Numbered from the stretch's first letter, positions 39,698 to 48,772 are shown. The stretch is DNA of 64,000 bases from Actinoplanes derwentensis (GCF_900104725.1 NZ_LT629758.1:5098501-5162500), one strand, 5' to 3'. Translations and numbers: made by a program. Notes: a model not told the origin generated them from the sequence alone.

Positions 39698-41122
39698 ATG
39701 GTGGCCACACCACCCGCTTACGATCTGGCCCTCCGCACCGACGAGAAGCGCATCCGCAAGGCCCTGGCCGACGCGGCCCGGACGCCGTTCTGGCTGGAAG
39801 ATCCCGGTCGGCCCGCCCCGGAGCCCGCGCTCAACGGTTCGACCACGGCCGACCTTCTGGTGATCGGCGGGGGCTACTGCGGGCTGTGGACGGCGCTGAT
39901 CGCCAAGGAGACCGACCCGGCGCGGGACGTCGTCCTCGTCGAGGGCAACGAGATCGCGTGGGCGGCGAGCGGGCGCAACGGCGGGTTCGTCGAGGCGAGC
40001 CTCACGCACGGCGCCGAGAACGGGCGCCGGCACTTCGCCGACGAGCTGCCGATGCTGGACGCCCTGGCCGCGGAGAACTTCGCCGGGTTCGAGGCGACCC
40101 TGATCCGGCACGGCATCGACGCCGAGTTCGTGAAGGACGGCGTGCTGGCGGTGGCCACCGAGCCGCACCAGGTCGGTGAGCTGCGCGCCGCCGACACCGC
40201 GTCGACGACGTTCTACGACCGGGAGCAGCTCGGTGACCTGGTGCGATCGCCGCTGTTCCGGGCCGGCCTGCTCCAGCGGGAGGGCGCGGCCCTGGTCAAC
40301 CCGGCGAAACTGGCCTGGGGCCTGAAAGCGGCGTGCCTGCGGCTGGGTGTGCGGATCTTCGAGAACACCCCGGTCACCGACATCAAGGATCAGGGCCGGA
40401 CGGTCCGGGCGTCGACCTGGGCCGGCGTCATCCAGGCCGGCAACGTGGCCTTGGCCACCAACGGGTTCCCGTCGCTGCTCAAACGCAACCGGCTGCTGAC
40501 CGTGCCGGTCTACGACTACGTGCTGATGACCGAGCCGCTGACCGACGCGCAGATCGACGAGATCGGCTGGCGGAAGAACTTCGGCATCTCGGACTCGTCG
40601 CGACAGTTCCACTATTACCGGAAGACCTCCGACAACCGGATCCTGTGGGGCGGTTACGACGTGGTCTATCACAAGGGTGGTGGCATCCGGCCCGAGCACG
40701 ATCAGAACCCGGAGACGTTCGCCCGGCTCGCCGACCACTTCATGCAGACGTTCCCGCAGCTCGGGGACGTGCGCTTCACCCACGCGTGGGGCGGCATGAT
40801 CGACATGTGCACCCAGCTGGCCGCGTTCCAGGGCCGGGCGATGGGTGGCAAGGTGGCGTACAGCAGCGGCTTCACCGGTTTGGGGGTGGCCGCGACCCGC
40901 TATGGCGCGACCGTCATGCTCGATCTGCTCGACGGGAAGGACACCGTCCGGACCAGGATGCGGATGGCGAACCGAAAACCGCTGCCGGTGCCGCCGGAGC
41001 CGGTGCTCTACCCCGCCGTTCAGGTGATCCGGGGGGCCATCGCCCGGTCGGATCGCAACGGTGGCCGCGACGGGTTCATCCTGCGGGCGGCCAACGCTTT
41101 CGGTTTCTCGTTCGACTCCTGA
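39698..41122 (+). CDS. FAD-dependent oxidoreductase (DAO / gamma-glutamylputrescine oxidase-like)
   Basis: This 474-residue protein has the FAD Rossmann motif LLVIGGGYCGLWTALIA (about residue 54), IAWAASGRNGGFVEASLTHG, and a C-terminal FTHAWGGMIDMC and GFTGLGVAATRYGATVM. The family oxidises amines or amino acids with O2. The pattern is close to gamma-glutamylputrescine oxidase/PuuB-type enzymes. The ATG follows ggaaggaac. It is regulated by the divergent TetR through the palindrome. Confidence 0.92.
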   Translation: MVATPPAYDLALRTDEKRIRKALADAARTPFWLEDPGRPAPEPALNGSTTADLLVIGGGYCGLWTALIAKETDPARDVVLVEGNEIAWAASGRNGGFVEASLTHGAENGRRHFADELPMLDALAAENFAGFEATLIRHGIDAEFVKDGVLAVATEPHQVGELRAADTASTTFYDREQLGDLVRSPLFRAGLLQREGAALVNPAKLAWGLKAACLRLGVRIFENTPVTDIKDQGRTVRASTWAGVIQAGNVALATNGFPSLLKRNRLLTVPVYDYVLMTEPLTDAQIDEIGWRKNFGISDSSRQFHYYRKTSDNRILWGGYDVVYHKGGGIRPEHDQNPETFARLADHFMQTFPQLGDVRFTHAWGGMIDMCTQLAAFQGRAMGGKVAYSSGFTGLGVAATRYGATVMLDLLDGKDTVRTRMRMANRKPLPVPPEPVLYPAVQVIRGAIARSDRNGGRDGFILRAANAFGFSFDS

Positions 41123-41125
41123 CCA

Positions 41126-41152
41126 GTGGCGGCCGGCCCCGCGGGGACCGGC
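41126..41152 (+). terminator. GC-rich hairpin after the oxidoreductase gene
   Basis: gcggccggccccg and cgggg-accggccg form an imperfect stem 4 bp after the stop codon. It is a probable terminator by position, without a clear T-run. Confidence 0.4.
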
Positions 41153-41183
41153 CGTTCCGGGGATCAGACGCTCCGCGCGGGGA

Positions 41184-41399
41184 TCAAGCCCGGAAGCCGG
41201 GCTCCACCTCGCGGACGCAGTGCTCCGCGTCCTGTTTCGACAGGCCACGCGACGTCAGCGCGGTCAGCACATCGCTGGGCCGGGCGCCGCCGTCGACGAC
41301 CGAGATGCCGCCGGTCCCGCGAACCAGATGAAGCTTGTAACGAGCGCCGGTCCACTCCACGCGCACTGCGGTGACCGGCCCTTCTGAGGGATCTTCCAT
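41184..41399 (-). CDS. Small hypothetical protein
   Basis: This 71-residue protein starts MEDPSEGPVTAVRVEWTGAR. It has a beta-beta-alpha pattern (YKLHLVRGTGGISVVDGGARPSDVLTALTSRGLSKQDAEHCV). There is no family assignment. The longer open frame to 41540 runs through the neighbouring TetR gene and is rejected. Confidence 0.6.
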   Translation of the reverse strand: MEDPSEGPVTAVRVEWTGARYKLHLVRGTGGISVVDGGARPSDVLTALTSRGLSKQDAEHCVREVEPGFRA

Positions 41400-41409
41400 G
41401 CCGATGATC

Positions 41410-42075
41410 CTAGAGATCAGCCGGTCCGGGCTCCGCGAGGAGGGCGGTGAAGAGCCCGCGCAGGGTCCGTTCGAAGAGATCGGTGCGGGGCGCGCCCGGG
41501 TTCCCGAAGGCGGCGACCAGGTGTGGGTACGCCGTGACATCGAGCCCCGTGAAGATCGGCGGTGGCGCCGCCGTCCCGGTGCGGGCGAAGAGTGTCACCA
41601 TACCGGTCATCAGCGCGAGCGTCTCGAACTTGGCGGCACTGTCGCAGCGCACCGGCGTCAGCACCCGCAGGCAGTGGTCGAACCAGGCCAGCCCTTCCGG
41701 CCCGAGAGCGCTCGGCCGGGACAGCACCTCCCGCAGCCACGGGTGCCGTCGATGCAGGTCGAGCTGCCGCCGGGCCAGGTCGAGCAGTGACTCGGTCCAG
41801 TCCGGGCCGGGCTCGGGGTAGGGCCGCAGCTCGCCGATCACCCGGTCGGTCATCAAATCGAGCAGGTCGTCGCGGGACGACAGGTGCCGGTAGAGCGTGC
41901 CCGCGCCGGTGCCGAGAGCCGCGGCGACGGCCCGCATCGAGACCGCGGCCAGCCCGTCCGCACCGGCGAGACCGATCGCGGCGCGCACGATCTCGTCCCG
42001 GCTGTGGGTGGGCTGCGGTCCGCGGCTGCCGCGCTCGGGGCGGCTCCAGATCGGGGATGCGTCGCTCACCTGCAC
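41410..42075 (-). CDS. TetR family regulator divergent from alpha/beta hydrolase
   Basis: This ~221-residue protein has a helix-turn-helix (SRDEIVRAAIGLAGADGLAAVSMRAVAAALGTGAGTLYRHLSSRDDLLDLM) and a C-terminal TetR domain. The start is GTG 42075 or 42069; no good ribosome site is present, so translation may be leaderless. The operator 42083-42105 abuts the start. Confidence 0.9.
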   Translation of the reverse strand: MQVSDASPIWSRPERGSRGPQPTHSRDEIVRAAIGLAGADGLAAVSMRAVAAALGTGAGTLYRHLSSRDDLLDLMTDRVIGELRPYPEPGPDWTESLLDLARRQLDLHRRHPWLREVLSRPSALGPEGLAWFDHCLRVLTPVRCDSAAKFETLALMTGMVTLFARTGTAAPPPIFTGLDVTAYPHLVAAFGNPGAPRTDLFERTLRGLFTALLAEPGPADL

Positions 42076-42082
42076 TACTGTA

Positions 42083-42105
42083 AACTGCGAACAGCGTTCG
42101 CAGTT
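42083..42105. promoter_or_regulatory. Perfect TetR operator between TetR and hydrolase genes
   Basis: The arms aactgcgaac (42083-42092) and gttcgcagtt (42096-42105) are exact reverse complements with an agc spacer. It lies 8 bp from the TetR start and 28 bp before the hydrolase start, so one site can govern both genes. Confidence 0.8.
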
Positions 42106-42132
42106 TCTTCGAGCAGTTCGAGGAGGCAACAG

Positions 42133-42921
42133 ATGACCGACTTTCCGGTGCACACCAGCGGCAGCGGCCCGCCGATCGTGATCCTGCACGGCGGCGGTGT
42201 GACCATCAGCGTCTACCGGTGGATCGCGGCGGCGCTCGCCGACCGGTTCACCATCCACCTCTACAACCGCCGAGGCCGGGCCGACGCCCCACCCCGCACC
42301 GAGCCCTACGACATGCGGGAGGACATCGCCGACCTGGCGACCGTGCTCCGGCAGACCGGGGCGGTCAACGTGATCGGCCACAGCGGCGGCGGTTTCATCG
42401 CCCTGGAAGCGGCCCGGGAGCTGCCGATCGAGCGGCTCGCCCTCTACGACCCGGCGGTCCACGTGGACGGCCTCTTCCCCACCGGCTGGGTGGCCGGCGC
42501 GCGAGCCGCACTACGCGCCGGTGACACCGGCCGGGCCCTGGCCCTGACCAGCGCGGGCATCAACACGCACTCGCCGGCGTCCCGGCTGCCGCTGGCGGCG
42601 CAGACGGCGATCTGCCGGTTGTTCCTGCGCACCTCGATCGGGCGGATGATGGGTGAGCTGCTGCCGATGACGTTCGACGAGTCGGACTCGATCTTCGAGC
42701 ACGGCGGGCCGACGTCGAAATGGTCCGGCGTCACCGCGAAAGTGCTGCTGGCCTGTGGTGCCGGTGGACCGGACTACTACCCGAAGATCAACGAGGCGCT
42801 GGCCGCGGTGATCCCGGACTCCCGGACCCTGCTGGTCCCGCGCAGTGCCCACGACGCGCTGAACCGCGCCCACCCGCGCATCGTCGAACCACTCACGGAG
42901 TTCTTCGCCGAACCGGCCTAG
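42133..42921 (+). CDS. Alpha/beta hydrolase
   Basis: This 262-residue protein has the oxyanion loop LHGGGVT, the nucleophile elbow GHSGGG (Ser near residue 85), an Asp candidate in LYDPAVHVDG and a terminal His in VPRSAHDALNR. The substrate is unknown. An aggaggcaac site precedes the ATG. Controlled by the divergent TetR. Confidence 0.92.
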   Translation: MTDFPVHTSGSGPPIVILHGGGVTISVYRWIAAALADRFTIHLYNRRGRADAPPRTEPYDMREDIADLATVLRQTGAVNVIGHSGGGFIALEAARELPIERLALYDPAVHVDGLFPTGWVAGARAALRAGDTGRALALTSAGINTHSPASRLPLAAQTAICRLFLRTSIGRMMGELLPMTFDESDSIFEHGGPTSKWSGVTAKVLLACGAGGPDYYPKINEALAAVIPDSRTLLVPRSAHDALNRAHPRIVEPLTEFFAEPA

Positions 42922-43394
42922 ACCGGGCTCGCGGCGATCCAGTCGTCGCCGACGCAGCCCTCTTCGTACTCCCACCAGCCGTCCCGCGCGCCGGCCCGCA
43001 GCACCCGCTGCACCGAGACCAGGTCGGCGCCGGGCGGCACCTCGAGGGCGACCAGACCGAACTGCTGAACGCCCTCACCGGTCACCCCGAACGGCTGGAA
43101 CGCGTCGAGCACCCGCTGCAGCGAACCGTGCAGCGGCCCGGTGCGGAACGAGACGACCCGGATCGTGCAGTTCCCCGACCATTTCACGTGCTCGGCGGCC
43201 CAGAGCAGACCGTCACCGTCGGGTTCGACCCGGATCAGGTCCCCATTGGCGACCCCGCGCACGAACCAGGGCACGTTGTCCAGCCGCACCACGTCACCGT
43301 CGACCGGTTCGGCCCAGACACTCTCCACCTCGACCGGTGGCCAGTCAGTGTCGTCCCGTGGAAGGTCGAAGTAGACCTTGACGCGATCACCCAT
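42918..43394 (-). CDS. DUF4265 domain protein
   Basis: This 158-residue protein opens GDRVKVYFDLPRDDTDWPPVEVESVWAEPV and continues DGDVVRLDNVPWFVRGVANGD, the DUF4265 signature. The family is uncharacterised, often near contact-dependent or toxin-immunity genes. It is the last gene of a three-gene minus-strand run (GNAT, receiver-like protein, this), with ggggag ahead of the ATG. The stop overlaps the convergent hydrolase by 4 bp. Confidence 0.85.
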   Translation of the reverse strand: MGDRVKVYFDLPRDDTDWPPVEVESVWAEPVDGDVVRLDNVPWFVRGVANGDLIRVEPDGDGLLWAAEHVKWSGNCTIRVVSFRTGPLHGSLQRVLDAFQPFGVTGEGVQQFGLVALEVPPGADLVSVQRVLRAGARDGWWEYEEGCVGDDWIAASPV

Positions 43395-43412
43395 GGTCTC
43401 CCCGCACGATGG

Positions 43413-43751
43413 TCAGGCCATGCCGACCTCGGCGGTTCCGGTGACGACCCGCACACGATAGCTCCAATGCCTCAGGGCCTGAACCATCTTCGCGGCCCCC
43501 ACCGGATTGGCCGAGTGCACATTGACCACCCCTATGTCGTACGGGTGACCCGCGAACGCCGCCCGTTCCAGCACCTCCACCACCGGCCAGATGGTGTCCT
43601 CCCCGCCGAGGTCGTGATCGAGCCACAGCTCCTCGATCCGGCGGTCGCGGTGCCCGGTCAGCAGCACGATCCCGGCCGCGCTGGTCCGGGCCACCTCGGC
43701 GGTCCGGCCGTCGAGGAACGAGCGCAGGTCGTCGATCAGCACCGTCGTCAT
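43413..43751 (-). CDS. Cyclic-phosphate processing receiver-like protein (cREC_REC type)
   Basis: This 112-residue protein reads TTVLIDDLRSF, then ELWLDHDLGGEDTIWPVVEVLE and VVNVHSANPVGAAKMVQALRHWSY, matching the receiver-like family predicted to act on cyclic nucleotide or phosphate ends. Its ATG overlaps the acetyltransferase stop (ATGA). No RNA-processing partner is close by. The biochemical role of the family is a prediction. Confidence 0.75.
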   Translation of the reverse strand: MTTVLIDDLRSFLDGRTAEVARTSAAGIVLLTGHRDRRIEELWLDHDLGGEDTIWPVVEVLERAAFAGHPYDIGVVNVHSANPVGAAKMVQALRHWSYRVRVVTGTAEVGMA

Positions 43752-44287
43752 CGGAGCCACTGCTCCCGGGTGATCGCGTACTCCACCTCGCCGTGCTCCG
43801 AACCGGGGATCGGCGGCAGGTCCGGGTGGTAGGTGCGCACGTACCGCAGGCCCACCTTCTCCATCACGCCGCGCGAACCCACGTTGACGGCCATCGTCTC
43901 GGCGACCACCCGGCTCTGCCCGGCCGTCTCGAAGGCGTGCCGCAGCAGCTCACGAGACCCCTCGGTGGCGAAGCCCTGACGCCAGTGCCGGCGGGCCAGG
44001 CGGTAGCCGAGTTCGGCGGTCCCCGGCTCGGGTTTCGGCGGCAGCATCATCATCCCGATGAAGTCGTCGCCCGGGCCGAACGCCATCCAGTAGCCGAGCC
44101 CGTCCACCCGGCCGGCCAGCTCGATCCGTTTCGCGTGCCAGGCGGTCACCTCGTCGCGGGTCCGGGCCCGGCCGTCGAGGAACCGCAGCACCTCGGGGTC
44201 GGCGTCCAGCTCGACCTCCAGTTCCAGGTGCTCGTCGGCGAGCGGGACCAGCAGCATCCGCTCGGTGCGCAGGGTGGGTTGTGGCAT
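43748..44287 (-). CDS. GNAT family N-acetyltransferase (RimJ/RimL-like)
   Basis: This 179-residue protein reads LRTERMLLVPLADEHLELEVELD, GTAELGYRLARRHWRQGFATEGSRELLRHAFE, VNVGSRGVMEKVGLRY, the RimJ/RimL-type acetyltransferase_3 signature. The acceptor is unknown. It is first in a coupled three-gene run. Start MPQPTLR at 44287. Confidence 0.9.
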   Translation of the reverse strand: MPQPTLRTERMLLVPLADEHLELEVELDADPEVLRFLDGRARTRDEVTAWHAKRIELAGRVDGLGYWMAFGPGDDFIGMMMLPPKPEPGTAELGYRLARRHWRQGFATEGSRELLRHAFETAGQSRVVAETMAVNVGSRGVMEKVGLRYVRTYHPDLPPIPGSEHGEVEYAITREQWLR

Positions 44288-44357
44288 CCGCCAACGATCA
44301 CACAACGGTCCCGGGGACGCGACGGTAATTGTCGTACCCGAGGTCCATGCTGGATTC

Positions 44358-45521
44358 ATGTTTCGACGGCTCACGGCCGTTCTGCTCGTGCTCGTCCTCG
44401 GCGGGTGCCACGGGCCGGAACCGGCTGATCTGCGAGGTGGCGGCCCACTGATCGAGCGGTGGCGCATCCCGGCGCCGGTCACCGACTGGGCGTTCGCCGA
44501 TCCCGGCCGAGGGCTGATCGGGCGGGAGCAGCGCCTGGCCTCGGTGGCGACCGGTCCGGGGCGGCTGCGCTGGGTGCACGACCTGCCGAGCGGGTTCCGG
44601 GTCACCGCGTCGTCGGTCGCGGTCGCCGGGAGCGCGGTGCTGATCCGCGGGACGGGCCGGTTCCGGGTGCTCGACCTGGCCGAGGGCACGGTGCGGTGGG
44701 AGCGGGAGTTCCCCGGGCAGGCGGTCGCCGAGGAGGAGGGCGACGCGCTGCTCACCGCCGAGTGCGACAGGTCGGGCTGCGACCTGGCCGGGTGGGGCCT
44801 CGCCACCGGTGAGCGGCGGTGGGCCCGGCGGGTCGAGGAGCGGGTCGAGCTGGTGACCTCCGGCGTGCAGGTGTGTTACTGCGTGTTCCTGCTCGGCCGT
44901 CGCACGGTCGCCGCGATCGGCACCGAGGACGGCCGGCCGCTCTGGACGATGCGCAGACCGGCCGGGGTGACCCGGCTGATCACCGCCTTGGACAGGCAGA
45001 TCCTCTGGACCCCGCCGGCCGCCCCGGGTTGTGTCGCCACGTTGCGCGGCGTCGACCGCGGCGTCGTCGTGTGGACTCGGGCGATCGCCACGTTCTGCGG
45101 CGTCCCGGTGCCGTCGATCGGCGATGATCCGGGCGGCAACCTGGAGATCCCGGTGCGCGGCGGGCTGGAGACGCTGTGGAGTCACGACGCCGGGGGCCGC
45201 ACGGTGCCGCTCGACGTGGGCGAGCAGCTGATCGAGGACGGGACCGACCGGATCACCTGGACGCCGGGTGCCGGTTACCGGTCGATCGACAGCTCGGACC
45301 GCACACCCGCGACGGTGGCACCGCCGTCGGTCCGCCGCCCGTCGGCCGAGGCGACACCGACCGGCATGTGGCTGCTGGGCTCAGGTTCCGGCCTGGTCCT
45401 CTACGACCCGGTCCGCCGGGCCGTCCGCTGGAGCGGCCCGGCCCCGGCACTGGTCCCCGACCACGACCGTCTGGTCTACGTGGACGGTACCGACCTGGTC
45501 GGCATCGGCCCCCGAAGCTAA
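44358..45521 (+). CDS. PQQ-like beta-propeller lipoprotein
   Basis: This 387-residue protein has a lipoprotein signal (FRRLTAVLLVLVLGGCHG; lipobox LGGC). Repeated PQQ-like blades follow, each ending in strands such as GRLRWVHDL, GTVRWEREF, GERRWARRV, GRPLWTMRRP, RAVRWSGPAPA. It would be anchored to the outer face of the membrane as a scaffold or sensor. No BAM-type partner or dehydrogenase is adjacent. Confidence 0.85.
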   Translation: MFRRLTAVLLVLVLGGCHGPEPADLRGGGPLIERWRIPAPVTDWAFADPGRGLIGREQRLASVATGPGRLRWVHDLPSGFRVTASSVAVAGSAVLIRGTGRFRVLDLAEGTVRWEREFPGQAVAEEEGDALLTAECDRSGCDLAGWGLATGERRWARRVEERVELVTSGVQVCYCVFLLGRRTVAAIGTEDGRPLWTMRRPAGVTRLITALDRQILWTPPAAPGCVATLRGVDRGVVVWTRAIATFCGVPVPSIGDDPGGNLEIPVRGGLETLWSHDAGGRTVPLDVGEQLIEDGTDRITWTPGAGYRSIDSSDRTPATVAPPSVRRPSAEATPTGMWLLGSGSGLVLYDPVRRAVRWSGPAPALVPDHDRLVYVDGTDLVGIGPRS

Positions 45522-46480
45522 TGCGGGAAACCCTTGGGGGCGCGGGGTGTCACCTCGTCGCGGAAGGCCTCGATCCGGGAGGCGACCTGGCGCATGCCGA
45601 TGGTCTCCTCGATGCGGTCCAGGTAGAGCGAGCGGGCCGCGAGAGCCATCAGGTCGACGGTGAAGTAAACGGCCATCAGCGGGTTGACGAAGAGAGTGCT
45701 GTCGGCGGTGCGGCGGGTGAATCGTACGTCGCCGAAATCGCCCTGGGTCGCGGCAGCGATCTGCCCGTTGACGATGCTGGGCCGCTGCGGGGTCGCGGCC
45801 TGCGCGGCGGCGACCGCCGACCGGTACAGGACCGCCTCCCGGCTACGGCTCGGGATCGACAGCGCGCCCAGATAACCGCCGTCCCGGTCGAGGGCGGCCA
45901 GGTTCTCCAGCACCTGGGTGTGCACCACGCCGTGGTAAGAGTCGATACCGAACCCGAGGCAGGTCACCAGCCGCGTCGGCACGTCGATCCCGGACACCGC
46001 GGCCAGGCTGGTCATGTCCTCCACCGGGGTGCCCAGGCCGGTCTCGTCGCCGCGCATCAGGATGTCGGTGCCGCCGTCGACCAGCACGATCGCGTCGAGC
46101 CCGAGGTCCTCGGTCAGATGCCGGTAAGCGCCCCGCAACGGGCGCACCCCGGTCCGGGGAAAGGCGTGCACCAGGGACGGCAGCCCGTTCGCCGCGAGCC
46201 AGCGGGACAGGGTCCGTTCGGGGAAGTAGTGGTCGGGCCCGTCGGTGTCCGGCCGGACCGCGGCGATCCCGGGTGCCGCCCACGAGTCCAGGTCGATCAG
46301 TTCCAGTTCGGTGAACGCCAGGTTCGCCAGGTGGACGGTCACGCCACGATCCCAGAGGGCGATCGCCAGCGGCAGACCGGCGTAAACGTCGAAGCCGCCG
46401 CCCGCTCCGGCGATCAGCACATTGCGGGCGCCGTCCAGAGCGGCGAGAAGTGGCGGTTCCCCCAGCCGAAAGTCACTCAC
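45518..46480 (-). CDS. DUF1152 domain protein
   Basis: This 320-residue cytoplasmic protein has the DUF1152 pattern VLIAGAGGGFDVYAGLPLAIAL near the start, IVLVDGGTDILMRGDE and VTCLGFGIDSYHGV. The Rossmann-like glycine-rich loop suggests nucleotide binding. The family is uncharacterised. It overlaps the convergent lipoprotein gene by 4 bp. Confidence 0.85.
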   Translation of the reverse strand: MSDFRLGEPPLLAALDGARNVLIAGAGGGFDVYAGLPLAIALWDRGVTVHLANLAFTELELIDLDSWAAPGIAAVRPDTDGPDHYFPERTLSRWLAANGLPSLVHAFPRTGVRPLRGAYRHLTEDLGLDAIVLVDGGTDILMRGDETGLGTPVEDMTSLAAVSGIDVPTRLVTCLGFGIDSYHGVVHTQVLENLAALDRDGGYLGALSIPSRSREAVLYRSAVAAAQAATPQRPSIVNGQIAAATQGDFGDVRFTRRTADSTLFVNPLMAVYFTVDLMALAARSLYLDRIEETIGMRQVASRIEAFRDEVTPRAPKGFPH

Positions 46481-46530
46481 CGATCAAATGATCCACCATG
46501 GCTTCGACAGGATGCGGAAGGATGCCGGGT

Positions 46531-47016
46531 ATGACGAGGAACCTGGAGTCGTCGGTCGTCGCGGATCAGCGGGCGGACGGGCGTCCCTCGGTGCGGGGCC
46601 TGCTGGTTCTGATCGTGGTGGGGTGGCTGCTCTTCAACGCCGGGACCACGATCGGGCGGTTCACCGGACCGGACTATTCCGAGACCACCGATCGAGGTGT
46701 CGGCACCGTCGAGAAGTGCGAACGGCGCGGGCCGATCACTCTCTTCGACGGTGTGGGCTACTTCGACGCCTGCTATCTGTGGGTGGAATGGGACCGGAAC
46801 GCCTCGGAACGGATTCTCGTCGACGATCCCGGCTTCTTCCAGGGCGAGAAGCCGGGCGACACGGTCCGGATCGGGTACGGCGTGTCGCGTCCCGAGGTGT
46901 CGCACTGGTCGACGCTGGACCTGCTGATGTACTGCTTCTGCGGTATCGGTGCGCTCCTCGCCGGCCTCGGTCTGTTGCGCCTGGGCACCCGCCTCAAGCA
47001 GTCGCTTCTCGCATGA
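46531..47016 (+). CDS. Two-helix membrane protein (DUF3592-like)
   Basis: This 161-residue protein has a first transmembrane helix near residues 25-45 (GLLVLIVVGWLLFNAGTTIG), an extracytoplasmic domain with two Cys (VEKCERRG, FDACYLW) and a second helix near 130-150 (LLMYCFCGIGALLAGLGLL). The layout is similar to DUF3592 proteins. ATG at 46531 with aaggatgccgg ahead. Confidence 0.7.
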   Translation: MTRNLESSVVADQRADGRPSVRGLLVLIVVGWLLFNAGTTIGRFTGPDYSETTDRGVGTVEKCERRGPITLFDGVGYFDACYLWVEWDRNASERILVDDPGFFQGEKPGDTVRIGYGVSRPEVSHWSTLDLLMYCFCGIGALLAGLGLLRLGTRLKQSLLA

Positions 47017-47058
47017 GTGCGGCCCGGCAGCTGGGCGGCTGCCGGGCGCGACACTGGC

Positions 47059-47430
47059 TCAGACGGTTTGTTCCTGACTGATCTCGCCGGCCCAGAGCGG
47101 GGCGTAAAGGGTCTCCGGCTCGACCAGGCCGGTCAGGGCGAGGGCCTGGCGGACGTGCCCCTGAGCGTTGGTGATCTCGTAGCCGTGGCCGGCTCGCAGG
47201 GCGCGGGCGTAACCGACCATCAGCAGGTCGATGCACTCGCTGCCGACGGATTCGGTCTGCTCCACGTCGACGATGACGCGGAGGCCCCGGCGGCCGGCGG
47301 CGAACGCGTCCCGCATGCCGGCGCGCAACACCTGGCTGGCGTCGCGGTCGAAAGCCCCGATCAGGTGCAGGTGGACGGTCGAGCCGGTTCGGTTGGTGGT
47401 TCGCTCGATCTCGTAACGCGGGTCTTTCAT
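47059..47430 (-). CDS. STAS-domain anti-sigma factor antagonist-like protein
   Basis: This 123-residue protein has a STAS fold: VHLHLIGAFDRDASQVLRAGM, LRVIVDVEQTESVGSECIDLLMVGYARA. The conserved phosphorylatable Ser is present (SVGSECIDLL). Such proteins bind anti-sigma kinases of the RsbW type. No kinase or sigma gene is adjacent. Start MKDPRY at 47430. Confidence 0.85.
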   Translation of the reverse strand: MKDPRYEIERTTNRTGSTVHLHLIGAFDRDASQVLRAGMRDAFAAGRRGLRVIVDVEQTESVGSECIDLLMVGYARALRAGHGYEITNAQGHVRQALALTGLVEPETLYAPLWAGEISQEQTV

Positions 47431-47501
47431 GCCTACCGATGTACCCGCTGTAGGTGTCCGCGCGCCAAATACGGGATGAAAGGGTGACGGAGCCAACAGT
47501 T

Positions 47502-47822
47502 TCAGGACGGTCCGTAGTCGCGTTCGACGGTCGCGACGCGCACTCGGTAGTCGCGATACCACACTTCGCGTCCGCGCTGCTGGGCGACGAGATGGGCGGC
47601 GACCTGTTTCCAGGCGCGGGCGGACTCCTGGTCGGCCCAGTAGGAGACGGTGACGCCTACGTCGTCGCGGGCCGCCTCGATGCCGAGGTATCCGGGCTGG
47701 TCACGGGCGAGTTCGTCCATCCGGGTGGCCATCGCCGCGTATCCCTGATCGCCGTCGGTGCGTACGGAGGTGAAGATGACCGCCACGTAGGGCGGCTCGG
47801 GCGTGTCAGCGATCAGGGACAT
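47502..47822 (-). CDS. Antibiotic biosynthesis monooxygenase (ABM) domain protein
   Basis: This 106-residue protein is a dimeric alpha-beta barrel type: YVAVIFTSVRTDGDQGYAAMATRMDELARDQPGYLGIEAARDDVGVTVSYWADQESARAWKQ. The family includes heme- or quinone-acting monooxygenases and stress proteins. Short and stand-alone. Confidence 0.9.
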   Translation of the reverse strand: MSLIADTPEPPYVAVIFTSVRTDGDQGYAAMATRMDELARDQPGYLGIEAARDDVGVTVSYWADQESARAWKQVAAHLVAQQRGREVWYRDYRVRVATVERDYGPS

Positions 47823-47844
47823 GTGGTGATCTTCTCAAGGATTC

Positions 47845-48705
47845 TCAGAACGGGACGGCCACCAGCTCGCTGTAGAGCAGATCGATCTGGTGCGGTTCCA
47901 GGGTGTCGCTGCGGAACATCCGGCGACGGTCGCTGCGCACTCCGATCGCGCCGCGCGGCTGGAACCGGGCCACCCGCGGTTCGAGCAGGGTGACCGGGAC
48001 GCCATGGCGCAGTAGCAGGTGCCGGGTGAACGGGCGGAACATCCGGCGGAACACCACCGGATCGCTGACGTGCACGAGCGAGGCAAAGAACGGCAGGCCA
48101 CGGGGCCGGTCATGGCGGAAGACGGCCCAGCAGACGCCACCGGGGTCGGCGAGGGCGACGTGCCGGGCGGCCGGGGCGTCGCGATGGTCGCGGTACTGCT
48201 CCAGGACGTCACCGCTGAGAAGATCCTCGATGCGGCGGGGATCAGCGGTCACGATGCGGCCACGCCGGGGCAGAAAGGGCCACGGCTGATTGGGTACGGC
48301 TACCAGAGCACTGTCGAGGTGCCGGAATCCGAGCCGCTCGTTGATCGGGACGACGTTGCCACTCGGGGACAGGTCGGTGAAGTGATAACCCGGCTGTTTG
48401 ATCAGCGCCCGGAGCAGTTTGACACCGAGCAGCCGGTATTCGGGCAGCACGCACCAGCCGGCGAGGTTGCAGAACCGCTGGCGTGCCCCGCCGACGGTCC
48501 GGTCGGCGTAGAAGGCCAGATAGACCCCGACGACGAGCCCGGCCGCCACCAGCATGTAGCCGTGGTTGGGGGCGGCCGACTTCCAGGTGGGGGTGATCGA
48601 CCGGGACCACATCTCGACGCTGAGACGGGTGTTGAGCTGGGCGTGCAGGAAGTGCGCGACCCGGGACACGTCTGCGGACGTGATCGGCAGGACCTGGACG
48701 TTCAT
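47845..48705 (-). CDS. GNAT-like acetyltransferase/acyltransferase
   Basis: This 286-residue protein has a GNAT-like N-terminal half (LPITSADVSRVAHFLHAQLN, LAGWCVLPEYRLLGVKLLRALIKQPGYHFTDLSPSGNVVPINERLGFRHLD). A longer C-terminal half of unknown type (VFRHDRPRGLPFFASLVHVSDP) follows. It is similar in outline to acyltransferases acting on envelope or exopolysaccharide substrates. The substrate is unclear and the family assignment is at superfamily level only. Confidence 0.75.
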   Translation of the reverse strand: MNVQVLPITSADVSRVAHFLHAQLNTRLSVEMWSRSITPTWKSAAPNHGYMLVAAGLVVGVYLAFYADRTVGGARQRFCNLAGWCVLPEYRLLGVKLLRALIKQPGYHFTDLSPSGNVVPINERLGFRHLDSALVAVPNQPWPFLPRRGRIVTADPRRIEDLLSGDVLEQYRDHRDAPAARHVALADPGGVCWAVFRHDRPRGLPFFASLVHVSDPVVFRRMFRPFTRHLLLRHGVPVTLLEPRVARFQPRGAIGVRSDRRRMFRSDTLEPHQIDLLYSELVAVPF

Positions 48706-48772
48706 TCGTCAAGAATCTCCGCCGATCGACGTCCTCCACAGTTGCAGATGTCATGTCATAGATGAAACCGAT

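Noticed and set aside
41184..41540. 118-residue version of the small hypothetical protein
   Set aside because: The first 47 residues are antisense to the neighbouring TetR gene and rich in Pro/Arg; the ATG at 41399 is more likely.
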